Assembly (NCBI RefSeq): GCF_016724845.1
Contig: NZ_CP068082.1
Coordinates: 4,092,001 to 4,156,000 of the forward strand
DNA length: 64,000 nucleotides
Direction of reading: 5' to 3'
From: Sphingobacterium spiritivorum
GTDB lineage: Bacteria > Bacteroidota > Bacteroidia > Sphingobacteriales > Sphingobacteriaceae
The number at the start of each line of letters is the position of its first letter. Positions within the stretch are counted from its first letter, which is position 1. The notes under the pieces were generated by a model. It had not been told where the DNA came from. It saw only the letters and a list, made by a program, of their open reading frames with translations, and made no database searches. Shown in pieces: positions 42,589 through 51,051 of the stretch. The position numbers and the translations under genes are program-made.

Positions 42589-43118
42589 TCCTGTATAGTC
42601 CACACCAGTTTGTGGATCTCAAATCCGCTTCTCAATGCAAAATCCAGATAAATAGATTTGATATCTCCCGGAATTGATTTTTCCCTGGACAGAATCCACA
42701 TGTAATTGAGATTATCACCAAATACTAAGGCATACTTATAATCAGGGTCTATTTTCATAACATGATAGCCTGCTGAAAAGGGAGGGAAGAAGCTGACCTT
42801 GAACGCGCCCTCATTTTGATCCCGCATAAATTTGGCTTTACCTATGCTCTTCTTCTGTTTCTGCCTGCGCATATCGTAACCTTCATTTACAACCTGAATA
42901 CTGCCATCTTCATTAAGACTGTAATTGGCGGTCACATTTTTGAGATTTTTCTCCCACCGAAAGTCCAGTCTGGCTATTTCGTACCATTGGCCCAGGTAAC
43001 TGTCAAGATTAAAATTTGAGACTCCTCTGATATCCGATCTGACAGGCTTGAATGCCTGATATAACAGTGTGCCAACAGCGGTGGCGGATAGAAGCAGTAA
43101 TGATTTTTTCTTGTCCAT
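42585..43118 (-). CDS. lipocalin (Blc-type)
   Basis: 177 aa. An N-terminal hydrophobic segment precedes NFNLDSYLGQWYEIARLDF, which contains the lipocalin GxW motif. Later strands read YALVFGDNLNYMWILSR, the Blc-type second motif. The N-terminal segment lacks a lipobox cysteine, so it would be secreted or membrane-tethered. It binds hydrophobic ligands or lysophospholipids in the envelope. Confidence 0.85.
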   Translation of the reverse strand: MDKKKSLLLLSATAVGTLLYQAFKPVRSDIRGVSNFNLDSYLGQWYEIARLDFRWEKNLKNVTANYSLNEDGSIQVVNEGYDMRRQKQKKSIGKAKFMRDQNEGAFKVSFFPPFSAGYHVMKIDPDYKYALVFGDNLNYMWILSREKSIPGDIKSIYLDFALRSGFEIHKLVWTIQD

Positions 43119-43158
43119 AGCGTAACGTTTATATAATTATAACGTCCCGGACTTCGAT

Positions 43159-43668
43159 ATGTTTGAATTTTTCAATAGTTTTGAACAAAAATTACAGGGC
43201 TTTACATTGTATTCACGAGAAGAATCTAAACGGATCAAAGAAACATTCTGGACCAAATTTGGTCAATTTATGAGCTTACAGCCCAACAGTGAAGGTGCAA
43301 AAATCAACTGGATCAATTACCGCACCGGAATCAAGCATCTTTACTTCAGAATGAACGCAGACAAGCGAAATGCGGAGATCATGATTGAAATATCACATCC
43401 TGATACGGGTATTCGTCTGCTTATGTTCGAGCAATTCGAACAATACAAAACGCTATTACATGCGGTACTTGGGGAAGAATGGAATTGGGAGAAAGACAGC
43501 TATGATACAGACGGAAAAAAGATTTCCAGAATTTATGCTGCTGTGTCGGGCATCAGTATCTATAATGAAAATGACTGGCCGGAACTTATTTCTTTTTTTA
43601 AACCACGGATAAGTGCTTTAGATGAATTCTGGAATGATGCGCAATATGGTTTCGATTTGTTTAAATAG
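43159..43668 (+). CDS. DUF4268 protein, 169 aa
   Basis: The start YSREESKRIKETFWTKFGQFM and the middle YFRMNADKRNAEIMIEI are characteristic of DUF4268 domains, which occur alone in Bacteroidota and attached to nuclease-like proteins elsewhere. Its function is unknown. It is divergent from the lipocalin by 40 bp. Confidence 0.75.
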   Translation: MFEFFNSFEQKLQGFTLYSREESKRIKETFWTKFGQFMSLQPNSEGAKINWINYRTGIKHLYFRMNADKRNAEIMIEISHPDTGIRLLMFEQFEQYKTLLHAVLGEEWNWEKDSYDTDGKKISRIYAAVSGISIYNENDWPELISFFKPRISALDEFWNDAQYGFDLFK

Positions 43669-43685
43669 GAATGCTATATTATCTA

Positions 43686-43693
43686 TACTTTTG
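43686..43693 (+). promoter_or_regulatory. promoter -7 box of the S1/P1 nuclease gene
   Basis: TACTTTTG matches TAnnTTTG and lies 17 bp before ATG 43711. A TTTG is found 26 bp upstream, longer than ideal. Confidence 0.4.
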
Positions 43694-43710
43694 CATGTAA
43701 ATTCAATACT

Positions 43711-44499
43711 ATGAAGAAAATAATAAAATTGTTGTTGCTGCTGGCATTTTTTGCTCAGACATCATCGGTGTGGGGTTGGGGAATGACAGGTCACCGTGTA
43801 GTAACAGAAATTGCTGAACGCCACCTGACCAATAAGGCAAAAAAGAATATTGCCAAACTAATCGGAAAGCAACATCTTGCTTACTGGGCGAATTGGCCTG
43901 ATTTCGTGAAATCTGATCATGCTTTTGATGAGACATCACCTTTCCATTATATCAATACAGAAGGAAATCTGACAAAGGAGCAGTTTGCTACGGCACTGCA
44001 GCAGTCGCCTGATAACAACATCTATAAACAGCTGATTCGTTTGTCTGCTGATCTGAAAGCAAAAGATAAGGGATTGACAGAAATGCAGCAGAATCTTTAT
44101 TTTCTGATCCATCTTATGGGGGATGCCCATCAGCCTATGCATGTTGGCAGACCGGCAGATCTTGGCGGTAATAAAATTGAAGTGATGTGGTTCGGCAAAC
44201 CGGATAATATTCACCGTGTGTGGGATTCCAATCTGGTAGATTATGAGAAGTATAGCTATACTGAATATGCGAATGTTCTTGATATTCATACCAGACAGGA
44301 GAATCAAAGGCTGACGGATGGTGATTTTGCTTCTTGGTTATACGACACGCATATCGTAGCCAATAAGATTTATAAAGATGTGGAGCAGAATTCTAATCTG
44401 TCTTACCGCTATATATATGATAATAAGTATGTGGTGGAAGATGCTTTATTAAAAGGCGGCTTACGACTGGCGAAGGTACTTAATGAAATCTTTGGTTAA
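43711..44499 (+). CDS. S1/P1 nuclease, secreted zinc-dependent
   Basis: After a signal peptide ending near W21-W23, the mature N-terminal Trp and H28 (WGMTGH) begin the trinuclear zinc site. More ligands are in NWPDFVKSDHAF, SPFHYIN, LIHLMGDAHQPMH and GGNKIEV/HRVWDSNL. It degrades single-stranded nucleic acids and 3' nucleotides outside the cytoplasm. 262 aa, typical. Confidence 0.9.
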   Translation: MKKIIKLLLLLAFFAQTSSVWGWGMTGHRVVTEIAERHLTNKAKKNIAKLIGKQHLAYWANWPDFVKSDHAFDETSPFHYINTEGNLTKEQFATALQQSPDNNIYKQLIRLSADLKAKDKGLTEMQQNLYFLIHLMGDAHQPMHVGRPADLGGNKIEVMWFGKPDNIHRVWDSNLVDYEKYSYTEYANVLDIHTRQENQRLTDGDFASWLYDTHIVANKIYKDVEQNSNLSYRYIYDNKYVVEDALLKGGLRLAKVLNEIFG

Positions 44500-44523
44500 G
44501 CTGTTCTGTTACACTTGATAAGT

Positions 44524-44562
44524 AAAAAAAGGGATGACTTCACGAAGTCATCCCTTTTTTTT
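44524..44562. terminator. bidirectional terminator
   Basis: GGGATGACTT / AAGTCATCCC stem with CACG loop, flanked by seven A and eight T residues, between the convergent nuclease and DUF3857 genes. Confidence 0.85.
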
Positions 44563-44574
44563 GTGCCTTCGATA

Positions 44575-46545
44575 TTATATTTTGGATACGGTTATTTCCA
44601 GTTTTTGCGACTGGATAATCCGGCTAAAGAACTCTTTCAGATCAAAATATTCTTCAGGCAAAAAGAATGGTTTATTGATCTGTGTGGCGACATTGATATG
44701 AAGTTTATTATCCTCCAGCTTGGACGTGTAAAAATATCGTGCATCTTTATTTGGTAGAGACATGATAACATTCTTAGGCTTTTCTTTCAGTTGGTATCCC
44801 TCTGGTAATTCTACTTCCATATTAAGCACTTCTTCTACAGTTGAACCGATATCGATGGGATAATTACGTTGCTCCAGATTAAAAGGATTTTTACTTGTTT
44901 TTCCAATAAAGAGCGGATTAAAGAGGAAATCATTCTGATGTGTAGAACAGAAATTGTCTATTTCAATATCAAATGTTTCTAACAAAAAGTATTCTGTACT
45001 ATCCACATGAGTAATATCTGATTTTAAGTAGTTTATTTTGCTGTTGTTTTCTTCTACTTTTTCTAAGTACTCATCCATTGAATTGTATTCTTTGATCTCT
45101 TTTCTCTTGTTATAGGCATCAAACCCGAGTCTTCTGATCTGTAGATTTCCTTTTAATTTTCCTTTGTCATCTATTTTTCCGGTAAAATCATAGTAGACAG
45201 TAGATTTTTCTTTTGCTTTGAGTTCCACCCATTGGGATCCTCCTCCTTTTGGAAATAAGCGTCCCTGATAGTTGATACAGCGCAAAGGCAGACTGCCAAA
45301 CGGAATAATAGATTCTGTGGCATCAAGATAATACACTGTCGAATCAATATTAACCTGAGCGACTACGTAATTGAAGTCCGAGAGGACAGGATTCGTAATA
45401 TTAGGGTAGCCATTCGCACGTGTGGAAAGTATTAGAGGGTTAGCATTAATGTCAGCTGCATTTAATGCAGCGATAAGAGCCAGATTTATGTCCGCTACGT
45501 TTCCGGATCTTTTCTCCAATGCATCTTTTATCCCTTTATCGGTAAATAATCCGTTTGATTTATCCCATTTTATCTGCTTGTTGATATAGCTATGGATGGC
45601 TTTGGCTTTTTCAAGCTCTGTTTTTTTGTCCGCTATAACAGATGGTAAAATGGCTTTGAAAAGTCCTTTTTTCTTGATTTGCCCCCCGAAATCTTCATCT
45701 GTAAACAGCTGTTTCTCCACATCTTCCCAGGTTCTGGTGTAATTGTAGTTTGCACCCATAGGGATTCTGTAACTCGCCAGTTCAAATGATAGAGAAGAGC
45801 GCCAGTTGTCTGCAGAAGTCATGTAATCTTCATTGATAAAGGCCGGAATATTTTCCATTCCATATGTCGTTTTTGAACCGTGTACTTCTCCGATTTCACT
45901 ACGCATGTCAGTATTGTAGTTTTCCTTAGTATGTCTGGAAATACTTAGCGAGCCTCTCATATTTTGATTATAAATACAGATTTCAGGTATTTTGGAAACA
46001 AATTCACTGTATACTTTTGGTATATCATCCTGGAATTTCCAGGTTCTGAAATTGTAGAGGAAAGGGGAGTTAATCGTATACCGAAGTTCGATAATGGATC
46101 CTTCCTGAATGTTGGGTAAAGTTAGTTTGGTTAGTGCAACGGATTTAGTCGATTTCTCATTAAAAATTTTACTTTTATCCAGATCGTATTCTGCGATCTT
46201 CTCTCCGTTAAGATTATAGGTGACTCCTTTGATGGAAGATATCACTTCTTTTGAATTACCCGATGTATACAGCGGGATAGTAAAATCAGCTTTGCTAAAC
46301 CCCTCTTTAGTGAAAATTTTGGTCTTGATGTGATAGTAGAATTCAAGCATCAGACCTCCTTTTGCAGGATCGATAATGATACTGGCATTTCCGTATTCGC
46401 GAAGTACCACGGCGTTGGCATTACTGTCAATCGTGTTTCGGTTAAAGTTTAGGTCTTCCTTAGTGATTTTTCCAAATGAAAAATCCTGAGTAAATCCTGA
46501 TATGCTGCATAGTATAAGTGCAGCAACACAAAATATTTTTTGCAT
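44575..46545 (-). CDS. DUF3857 / transglutaminase-like protein without catalytic Cys
   Basis: Signal peptide residues 1-19. The DUF3857 domain (about 40-230) includes YGNASIIID and EGSIIELRYTI. The transglutaminase-like domain follows (about 290-370, AIHSYINKQIKWD, SGNVADINLALIAAL). The residue expected to be the catalytic Cys in the GxCxD motif is Val here. A C-terminal beta domain completes the 656 aa. It is probably an envelope protein with a binding rather than catalytic role. Confidence 0.8.
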   Translation of the reverse strand: MQKIFCVAALILCSISGFTQDFSFGKITKEDLNFNRNTIDSNANAVVLREYGNASIIIDPAKGGLMLEFYYHIKTKIFTKEGFSKADFTIPLYTSGNSKEVISSIKGVTYNLNGEKIAEYDLDKSKIFNEKSTKSVALTKLTLPNIQEGSIIELRYTINSPFLYNFRTWKFQDDIPKVYSEFVSKIPEICIYNQNMRGSLSISRHTKENYNTDMRSEIGEVHGSKTTYGMENIPAFINEDYMTSADNWRSSLSFELASYRIPMGANYNYTRTWEDVEKQLFTDEDFGGQIKKKGLFKAILPSVIADKKTELEKAKAIHSYINKQIKWDKSNGLFTDKGIKDALEKRSGNVADINLALIAALNAADINANPLILSTRANGYPNITNPVLSDFNYVVAQVNIDSTVYYLDATESIIPFGSLPLRCINYQGRLFPKGGGSQWVELKAKEKSTVYYDFTGKIDDKGKLKGNLQIRRLGFDAYNKRKEIKEYNSMDEYLEKVEENNSKINYLKSDITHVDSTEYFLLETFDIEIDNFCSTHQNDFLFNPLFIGKTSKNPFNLEQRNYPIDIGSTVEEVLNMEVELPEGYQLKEKPKNVIMSLPNKDARYFYTSKLEDNKLHINVATQINKPFFLPEEYFDLKEFFSRIIQSQKLEITVSKI

Positions 46546-46713
46546 GAAAAGTAGGTCAATAGTTAATAATTCTGTCTTTATTGAGAAGCAGTAAAGATGT
46601 GATTTAAACTTTAAATATGCAAGGTTTGAATTAAATATATTTTATCAGAATTGTGTGATAATTGCTTATTACGGAGTGAATGAAATACGGATAATCGTAG
46701 AAGATAAAGCTAT

Positions 46714-46747
46714 AAAACAAAAAAACTTTAACAATCTCTTGTTAAAG
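46714..46747 (-). terminator. terminator of the 30-aa peptide gene
   Basis: CTTTAACA (46726-46733) / TGTTAAAG (46740-46747) stem with 6-nt loop. On the minus strand it is followed by TTTTTTTGTTTT. It lies 27 bp after the peptide stop. Confidence 0.65.
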
Positions 46748-46774
46748 CGTCAATCTTTCCGGGTTACTTTTTAC

Positions 46775-46867
46775 TTAATCTTCACCTGAAAGATAATCAT
46801 CACCATCAAATGTAAATTCTACTCCATCTGACAGGACCTCTGTTGCAAATAATTCATCTTTAATCAT
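46775..46867 (-). CDS. 30-aa acidic peptide gene
   Basis: ATG 46865-46867 to TAA 46775-46777, product MIKDELFATEVLSDG then VEFTFDGDDYLSGED. It has nine acidic residues near or in the C-terminal half and ends SGED. A perfect TAnnTTTG box lies 39 bp upstream and a terminator 27 bp downstream, which supports a real one-gene transcript. The function is unknown. A leader-type peptide or a small regulatory protein are both possible. Confidence 0.45.
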   Translation of the reverse strand: MIKDELFATEVLSDGVEFTFDGDDYLSGED

Positions 46868-46905
46868 GACCTGTTATTTTAGTGTCCTTATTCTATTTAT
46901 TAATA

Positions 46906-46913
46906 CAAATCTA
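46906..46913 (-). promoter_or_regulatory. promoter -7 box of the 30-aa peptide gene
   Basis: TAGATTTG on the minus strand matches TAnnTTTG exactly, 39 bp before the ATG. No convincing -33 element. Confidence 0.4.
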
Positions 46914-47109
46914 CTGCCTCATTATTAATTACTGATAAAGTGAAAATGATCAAATTGTTAATTGTGTCCTATCGGTTTATTGTGAATTATGTGATCTTCA
47001 TGACGGCCAAAGTCATACCTGTTTTAGTGAACTGTTAAATATAAAATTCTGTAGAGCGATATCTACACCGAATTTCCTGTTGTTTTCGTTTAAAAAATAA
47101 CATATTATT

Positions 47110-47232
47110 ATGTTTGCAGGAAATATTAAAATAATGATTGTAGTGTTGACATTTTTTGTGGTTGTGATTGTAGTTTGTGTAGTTTCTATAGGATATTTAT
47201 TGGTTAAAGGGGAGCAGACAGAGCAAAATTAA
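47110..47232 (+). CDS. one-helix membrane peptide, 40 aa
   Basis: A nearly pure Val/Ile/Phe helix (about residues 7-32) is followed by a short charged tail KGEQTEQN. It has an ATG start and an orderly charge distribution, so a real small membrane protein is plausible. No homologue is recognised. Confidence 0.4.
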   Translation: MFAGNIKIMIVVLTFFVVVIVVCVVSIGYLLVKGEQTEQN

Positions 47233-47414
47233 TTTTTTGCGGAGAGATCTTCCCACAATTATGGATTACCCTAATTATCCTTTCAAAAGAAGTTTCTATT
47301 TCTTATTTCTGTATATTTTACTGCAGTATTTATCGGTTGATTATAAATAGTTTGCAACAAACTTGATGCATCTGCTTGAGTTCCGTATTTTAGTTGTGTT
47401 TTAACCAACTGATC

Positions 47415-47510
47415 ATGGTACTACTTTTTATCTTGGGAACAGGATTTATAGCTTGTATTATTTACGCAGCTATCCTGATGTACAGAGATATGAATCACCA
47501 TAAATTCTGA
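47415..47510 (+). CDS. one-helix membrane peptide, 31 aa
   Basis: The hydrophobic helix (residues 2-22) ends with a charged tail MYRDMNHHKF. The size and topology resemble accessory peptides of membrane complexes such as KdpF or CcoS types, but no partner is nearby. Low confidence. Confidence 0.35.
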   Translation: MVLLFILGTGFIACIIYAAILMYRDMNHHKF

Positions 47511-47583
47511 TCACTTTTAAGAATTTCCGGCTTTCATCTCTACAAATTCTTTATTATTGCAGTTCATTTTATTCTAATAGCCT

Positions 47584-48033
47584 ATGCAAATTATATCTGT
47601 ACGTGAAAATCCCGAATATAAAGACACTGCTATCCGTTACCTGCAACAGTCATGGCCGGATGTTTCACCCGTAATATATGAAGACTGTATCGCCCACAGT
47701 ATACATGCTGAGCAGGCACTGCCACAGTGGTATTTACTGGAAAAGGATGAGAAAGTGATCGGATGTGCCGGATTGATCGTCAATGATTTTATTAGCAGAA
47801 TGGATCTTTATCCCTGGATATGCGCTATTTATATTGCCGAAGAGCATAGAGGGCATGCATATGCTGCCTTACTGATTGATAAAGCGAAAGAGGATGCACG
47901 CAAATTCGGTTTCCGTTATCTTAATCTGAGTACCGATCATATCGGTTACTATGAAAAGTATGGATTTCAATATATCGGTCAGGGGTATCATCCCTGGGAA
48001 GAAGAATCCCGTATTTATCAGATCGAACTGTAG
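47584..48033 (+). CDS. GNAT N-acetyltransferase
   Basis: 149 aa. The acetyl-CoA site is in VAEEHRGHAYAALLI-like motif A (written EEHRGHAYAALLID), followed by FGFRYLNLSTDHIGYYEKYGF, the usual end of the fold. The substrate cannot be told. It is followed by a terminator. Confidence 0.85.
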   Translation: MQIISVRENPEYKDTAIRYLQQSWPDVSPVIYEDCIAHSIHAEQALPQWYLLEKDEKVIGCAGLIVNDFISRMDLYPWICAIYIAEEHRGHAYAALLIDKAKEDARKFGFRYLNLSTDHIGYYEKYGFQYIGQGYHPWEEESRIYQIEL

Positions 48034-48061
48034 ACTGCTGTTTTGTATTGTTAATTTGGAT

Positions 48062-48099
48062 AAAAGTCGCAATCATTTTCGGAATGATTGCGACTTTTT
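48062..48099 (+). terminator. intrinsic terminator
   Basis: AAAAGTCGCAATCATT / AATGATTGCGACTTTT stem with TTCGG loop, 29 bp after the GNAT stop, followed by a T run. Confidence 0.85.
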
Positions 48100-48161
48100 C
48101 ATTATACAGCATGTGGTCATATCAGTATAAATTCTGTAAGGAGCGCTTTAGAAAAACTTGC

Positions 48162-48169
48162 TAACTTTG
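48162..48169 (+). promoter_or_regulatory. promoter -7 box of lplA
   Basis: TAACTTTG matches TAnnTTTG, 17 bp before ATG 48187. The -33 element is not clear. Confidence 0.4.
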
Positions 48170-48186
48170 TTTAAATTGTACGTATT

Positions 48187-49170
48187 ATGCTGATCATAGA
48201 CTCACCTTCTACTAATGCTTATTTTAATATTGCTTCCGAGGAGTACCTGTTGTACAAGTATCCCAAAGAAGATATTTTTCTGTTGTATGTCAATGCCCCC
48301 TCTATTATTGTTGGTAAATTTCAGAATACGTTAGCTGAGATCAATTTGGATTATGTCAGAGAGCAACAGATCAAAGTGGTTAGAAGAATGTCAGGAGGGG
48401 GAACCGTATACCACGATACAGGAAATCTGAATTTTTCTTTCCATACGCTACTCGGTACAAATGATTTCATGGACTTTTCTCAGTTTACGCAGCCTGTCAT
48501 TGCCATGCTAAACAAGATGAATGTACCGGCGAGACTTGAAGGACGGAATGATTTGCTGGTCGATGGAAAGAAGTTCAGCGGTAATGCCAAGCTCGCCAAA
48601 AACGGCAAAATGATCCAGCACGGGACAATTCTGCTCAATTCTCAGATGAACGTACTGGCGGAGGCAATAAAGGTAAACCCACTTAAATTTGTCGATAAAG
48701 CAGTAAAATCCAACAGAGCAAGGGTCACTAATTTAATTGATTATTTACCTGAAAATACAACTACGGAAATCCTCAAGCAGTTGCTGATCGGCGAGATGCT
48801 GCAGAATAATACCGGTGCAGGTATCTATCAGTTTACAGAGGAAGATATAGAAGGTATTGAAAAGCTGGTGGCAGAAAAATATAATACATGGGACTGGAAT
48901 TACGGATCTTCACCCAATTATAATTTTAAAAAAGCGGTCAAAATACCCGCAGGATTTATCGAACTGCATTTGGATGTGGATAAGGGAGTTATAGAAAAGG
49001 TGAAAATATTCGGTGATTTCTTTGCCTCCAGGCCTATTGAAGAGCTGGAAAAGGCTCTTGCCGGTCGGCGGCATGATGTTGATCATATAGAACAGCTGCT
49101 GTCTTCAACAGATCTTACAGGATACTTTGGAAAGGTAACTGTAGCGGAGATTCTGGAACTTTTCAAATAA
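48187..49170 (+). CDS. lplA: lipoate-protein ligase A
   Basis: It attaches free lipoate to lipoyl domains via lipoyl-AMP. The signature RRMSGGGTVYHDTGNLNFSF is complete, with the catalytic Lys in DGKKFSGNAK. The C-terminal accessory domain (about 250-327) is present, so it is a full-length 327-aa enzyme. It stands alone. Confidence 0.93.
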   Translation: MLIIDSPSTNAYFNIASEEYLLYKYPKEDIFLLYVNAPSIIVGKFQNTLAEINLDYVREQQIKVVRRMSGGGTVYHDTGNLNFSFHTLLGTNDFMDFSQFTQPVIAMLNKMNVPARLEGRNDLLVDGKKFSGNAKLAKNGKMIQHGTILLNSQMNVLAEAIKVNPLKFVDKAVKSNRARVTNLIDYLPENTTTEILKQLLIGEMLQNNTGAGIYQFTEEDIEGIEKLVAEKYNTWDWNYGSSPNYNFKKAVKIPAGFIELHLDVDKGVIEKVKIFGDFFASRPIEELEKALAGRRHDVDHIEQLLSSTDLTGYFGKVTVAEILELFK

Positions 49171-49250
49171 AACTGATAGCATCCGTATACAGACAATCTG
49201 TTGTTAATTTTTGCTTTTGTTTTATTTAGAATTATATCTAAATTTTACGA

Positions 49251-50552
49251 ATGGAAGAAGTATCCTCAAATAAGCAGAAACATAAGAAAATACAAAAAGC
49301 GTTGCTTTGTGCCTTAGGTATAACAGTCGTGTATGGTATTATCATCTATTTTATACCCAAAGGTGGCCTTGACGGATTAGGCTATCTGTTGTTCACGCCT
49401 GTGGTATTTATTGGCGGATTTCTGTTTTATTATATTTTTGATCACTTCAGGTCTATACACAAACTGGCCTGGTTATTTTCGGTATCAGGTATCCTGCTGT
49501 TATTCACACTCTATAATTCCGGACTTTGGAATCTGGATATATGGCTGAGAAATCTGTTTCATTCCGTTAAACTACCCTCATCATATGCCGAATATCAGGA
49601 TATCAATCAGCCGGCTTTGAAGTTTGGAAGCAGAACGATAACCTTGCTGTATGAAAGTGAGGAACGTATAGATCATTATCTTACTTCAAATAATGATCTG
49701 ATTATCAAAAGAGAAAAGAAGGGCGAGGAGAATTCTGATCATAGATTTACTGTATATGAATTTACGAAAGTAGACCCTTCAGGAAATATCTCCGGTACGT
49801 ACAACTACGTACAGCATGACTATAAGGACCAGGAAGTGCTTTTTGAGGGCTATCTGATCAATGTAGATAAAGCATATTACAAGACATGGCCGCTCGACGG
49901 GGATACCTCCCGAAAAACGATATCCATCCAAAATGAGCATCTGGACTGGGACGAAGGCCGTCAGATAGAACTTTATCGCAGAATACAGGGTGACGCTTCT
50001 GTGTTTTATACAGATTATGACCATTCCCTGCGCAGAGAAGGTCAGGAAACAATCTATTTTCAAAAAGTTGTTTACAAAATCGGTGAGGACTGGTTTATAT
50101 TTTTTGAGAATCTGAATGAGGATAAAAAGGGATATCCGTATGTACGGAGCAGGGGAAAAACTATCAATAATATATTTGGACATCTGGCTGAAAACGGACT
50201 TGACTGGGTTGATAATGTCAGTACAAATATAGAATCACAGTATTTTGAGAAGTTAAAACTGACCAGACTTACACATATTATCGGAGGTAATACTCCTGCT
50301 TCAAAATCTGATGAGTGGTTAGGATATCTTTATACGAACCTGACTGTCGGTAAAGATACGCTGAAGTTTAAGGATGAATTTTATCTGGATGAGGAATGGA
50401 AGCAGACCCCGGTAACCATCAATGGCCAGCTATTCGGCACCTTGAGCAGGCCGGATAATGATTTTTTTACGACCTATCTGTATTTCGAAAATAAAAATCT
50501 GCACTATAAACTGTTTACCAACAGTCTGAGAAAACTCTATATTATTAAATAA
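49251..50552 (+). CDS. membrane protein with large soluble domain, 433 aa
   Basis: Three N-terminal membrane helices (about 15-38, 42-63 and 71-92) are followed by a large soluble region of about 340 residues with many aromatic and charged residues. No catalytic motif is recognised. It precedes the PadR operon, separated by an AT-rich palindrome. Confidence 0.6.
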   Translation: MEEVSSNKQKHKKIQKALLCALGITVVYGIIIYFIPKGGLDGLGYLLFTPVVFIGGFLFYYIFDHFRSIHKLAWLFSVSGILLLFTLYNSGLWNLDIWLRNLFHSVKLPSSYAEYQDINQPALKFGSRTITLLYESEERIDHYLTSNNDLIIKREKKGEENSDHRFTVYEFTKVDPSGNISGTYNYVQHDYKDQEVLFEGYLINVDKAYYKTWPLDGDTSRKTISIQNEHLDWDEGRQIELYRRIQGDASVFYTDYDHSLRREGQETIYFQKVVYKIGEDWFIFFENLNEDKKGYPYVRSRGKTINNIFGHLAENGLDWVDNVSTNIESQYFEKLKLTRLTHIIGGNTPASKSDEWLGYLYTNLTVGKDTLKFKDEFYLDEEWKQTPVTINGQLFGTLSRPDNDFFTTYLYFENKNLHYKLFTNSLRKLYIIK

Positions 50553-50597
50553 CAGTTCGCCGAAACAAACATTTCTACTGTAATTTTTCGCTGATAA

Positions 50598-50627
50598 TAT
50601 CAAATAATTAATTTTAATTATTTGATA
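50598..50627. repeat. AT-only perfect palindrome
   Basis: TATCAAATAATTA and its reverse complement form a 13-bp stem with ATTT loop. No T-run follows; it may be a weak terminator or a regulator site upstream of the PadR promoter. Confidence 0.4.
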
Positions 50628-50673
50628 ATCAACTGGTAAGTGTTTTTATGTTGTGTTTATAATATATAATCTA

Positions 50674-50714
50674 ACATAGTACTTTGTTATGCTATGTATT
50701 TTGTTTTATATTTG
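50674..50714 (+). promoter_or_regulatory. PadR operon promoter and candidate operator
   Basis: TTTG (50683-50686), 20 bp, TATATTTG (50707-50714) is a near-perfect Bacteroidota promoter. ACATAG (50674-50679) and CTATGT (50692-50697) form an inverted repeat around the -33 element, as expected for PadR autoregulation. The -7 box is only 4 bp before the ATG at 50719, so the transcript would be leaderless or nearly so. Confidence 0.6.
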
Positions 50715-50718
50715 TTTG

Positions 50719-51051
50719 ATGAATGAAGACTTTACTACTAAATGGATATCCCAACTGAAGAAAGGCACATTGTCTTTTCTGGTGTTAAGTATTCTGAAAG
50801 ATGAAAAGGAATATTACGGATATGATCTGATTAATGAGATAAAGAAGAAAACCAGTATTGAAATTGCTGAGGGTACACTTTATCCTTTGATGAACAGACT
50901 GAAAAAAGAAGAACTGGTCGAATCCAAATGGGTAGAGCAGGAGTCCGGTATTCCGAGAAAGTACTACAAGATCACGAAGTTGGGATTAAGTACTGCAAGC
51001 GAAATGAAAATTTATTGGGACAACCTTAATACAACCATAAATCTAATATGA
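50719..51051 (+). CDS. PadR family transcriptional regulator
   Basis: 110 aa winged-helix protein: KKGTLSFLVLSILKDEKEYYGYDL, then AEGTLYPLMNRLKKEELV as recognition helix and RKYYKITKLG as wing. I chose ATG 50719; the longer frame would start upstream of the promoter box. It overlaps the HAAS membrane gene by 4 bp, so both form an operon of a kind that senses envelope stress or drugs. Confidence 0.88.
   Translation: MNEDFTTKWISQLKKGTLSFLVLSILKDEKEYYGYDLINEIKKKTSIEIAEGTLYPLMNRLKKEELVESKWVEQESGIPRKYYKITKLGLSTASEMKIYWDNLNTTINLI

Larger units (their letters stand above)
46546..47583. other. 1-kb region with only very small genes
   Basis: No gene over 60 codons is credible here. It contains a 30-codon minus-strand gene with its own promoter box and terminator, and two plus-strand one-helix peptides. 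The rest is AT-rich spacer. Confidence 0.6.
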
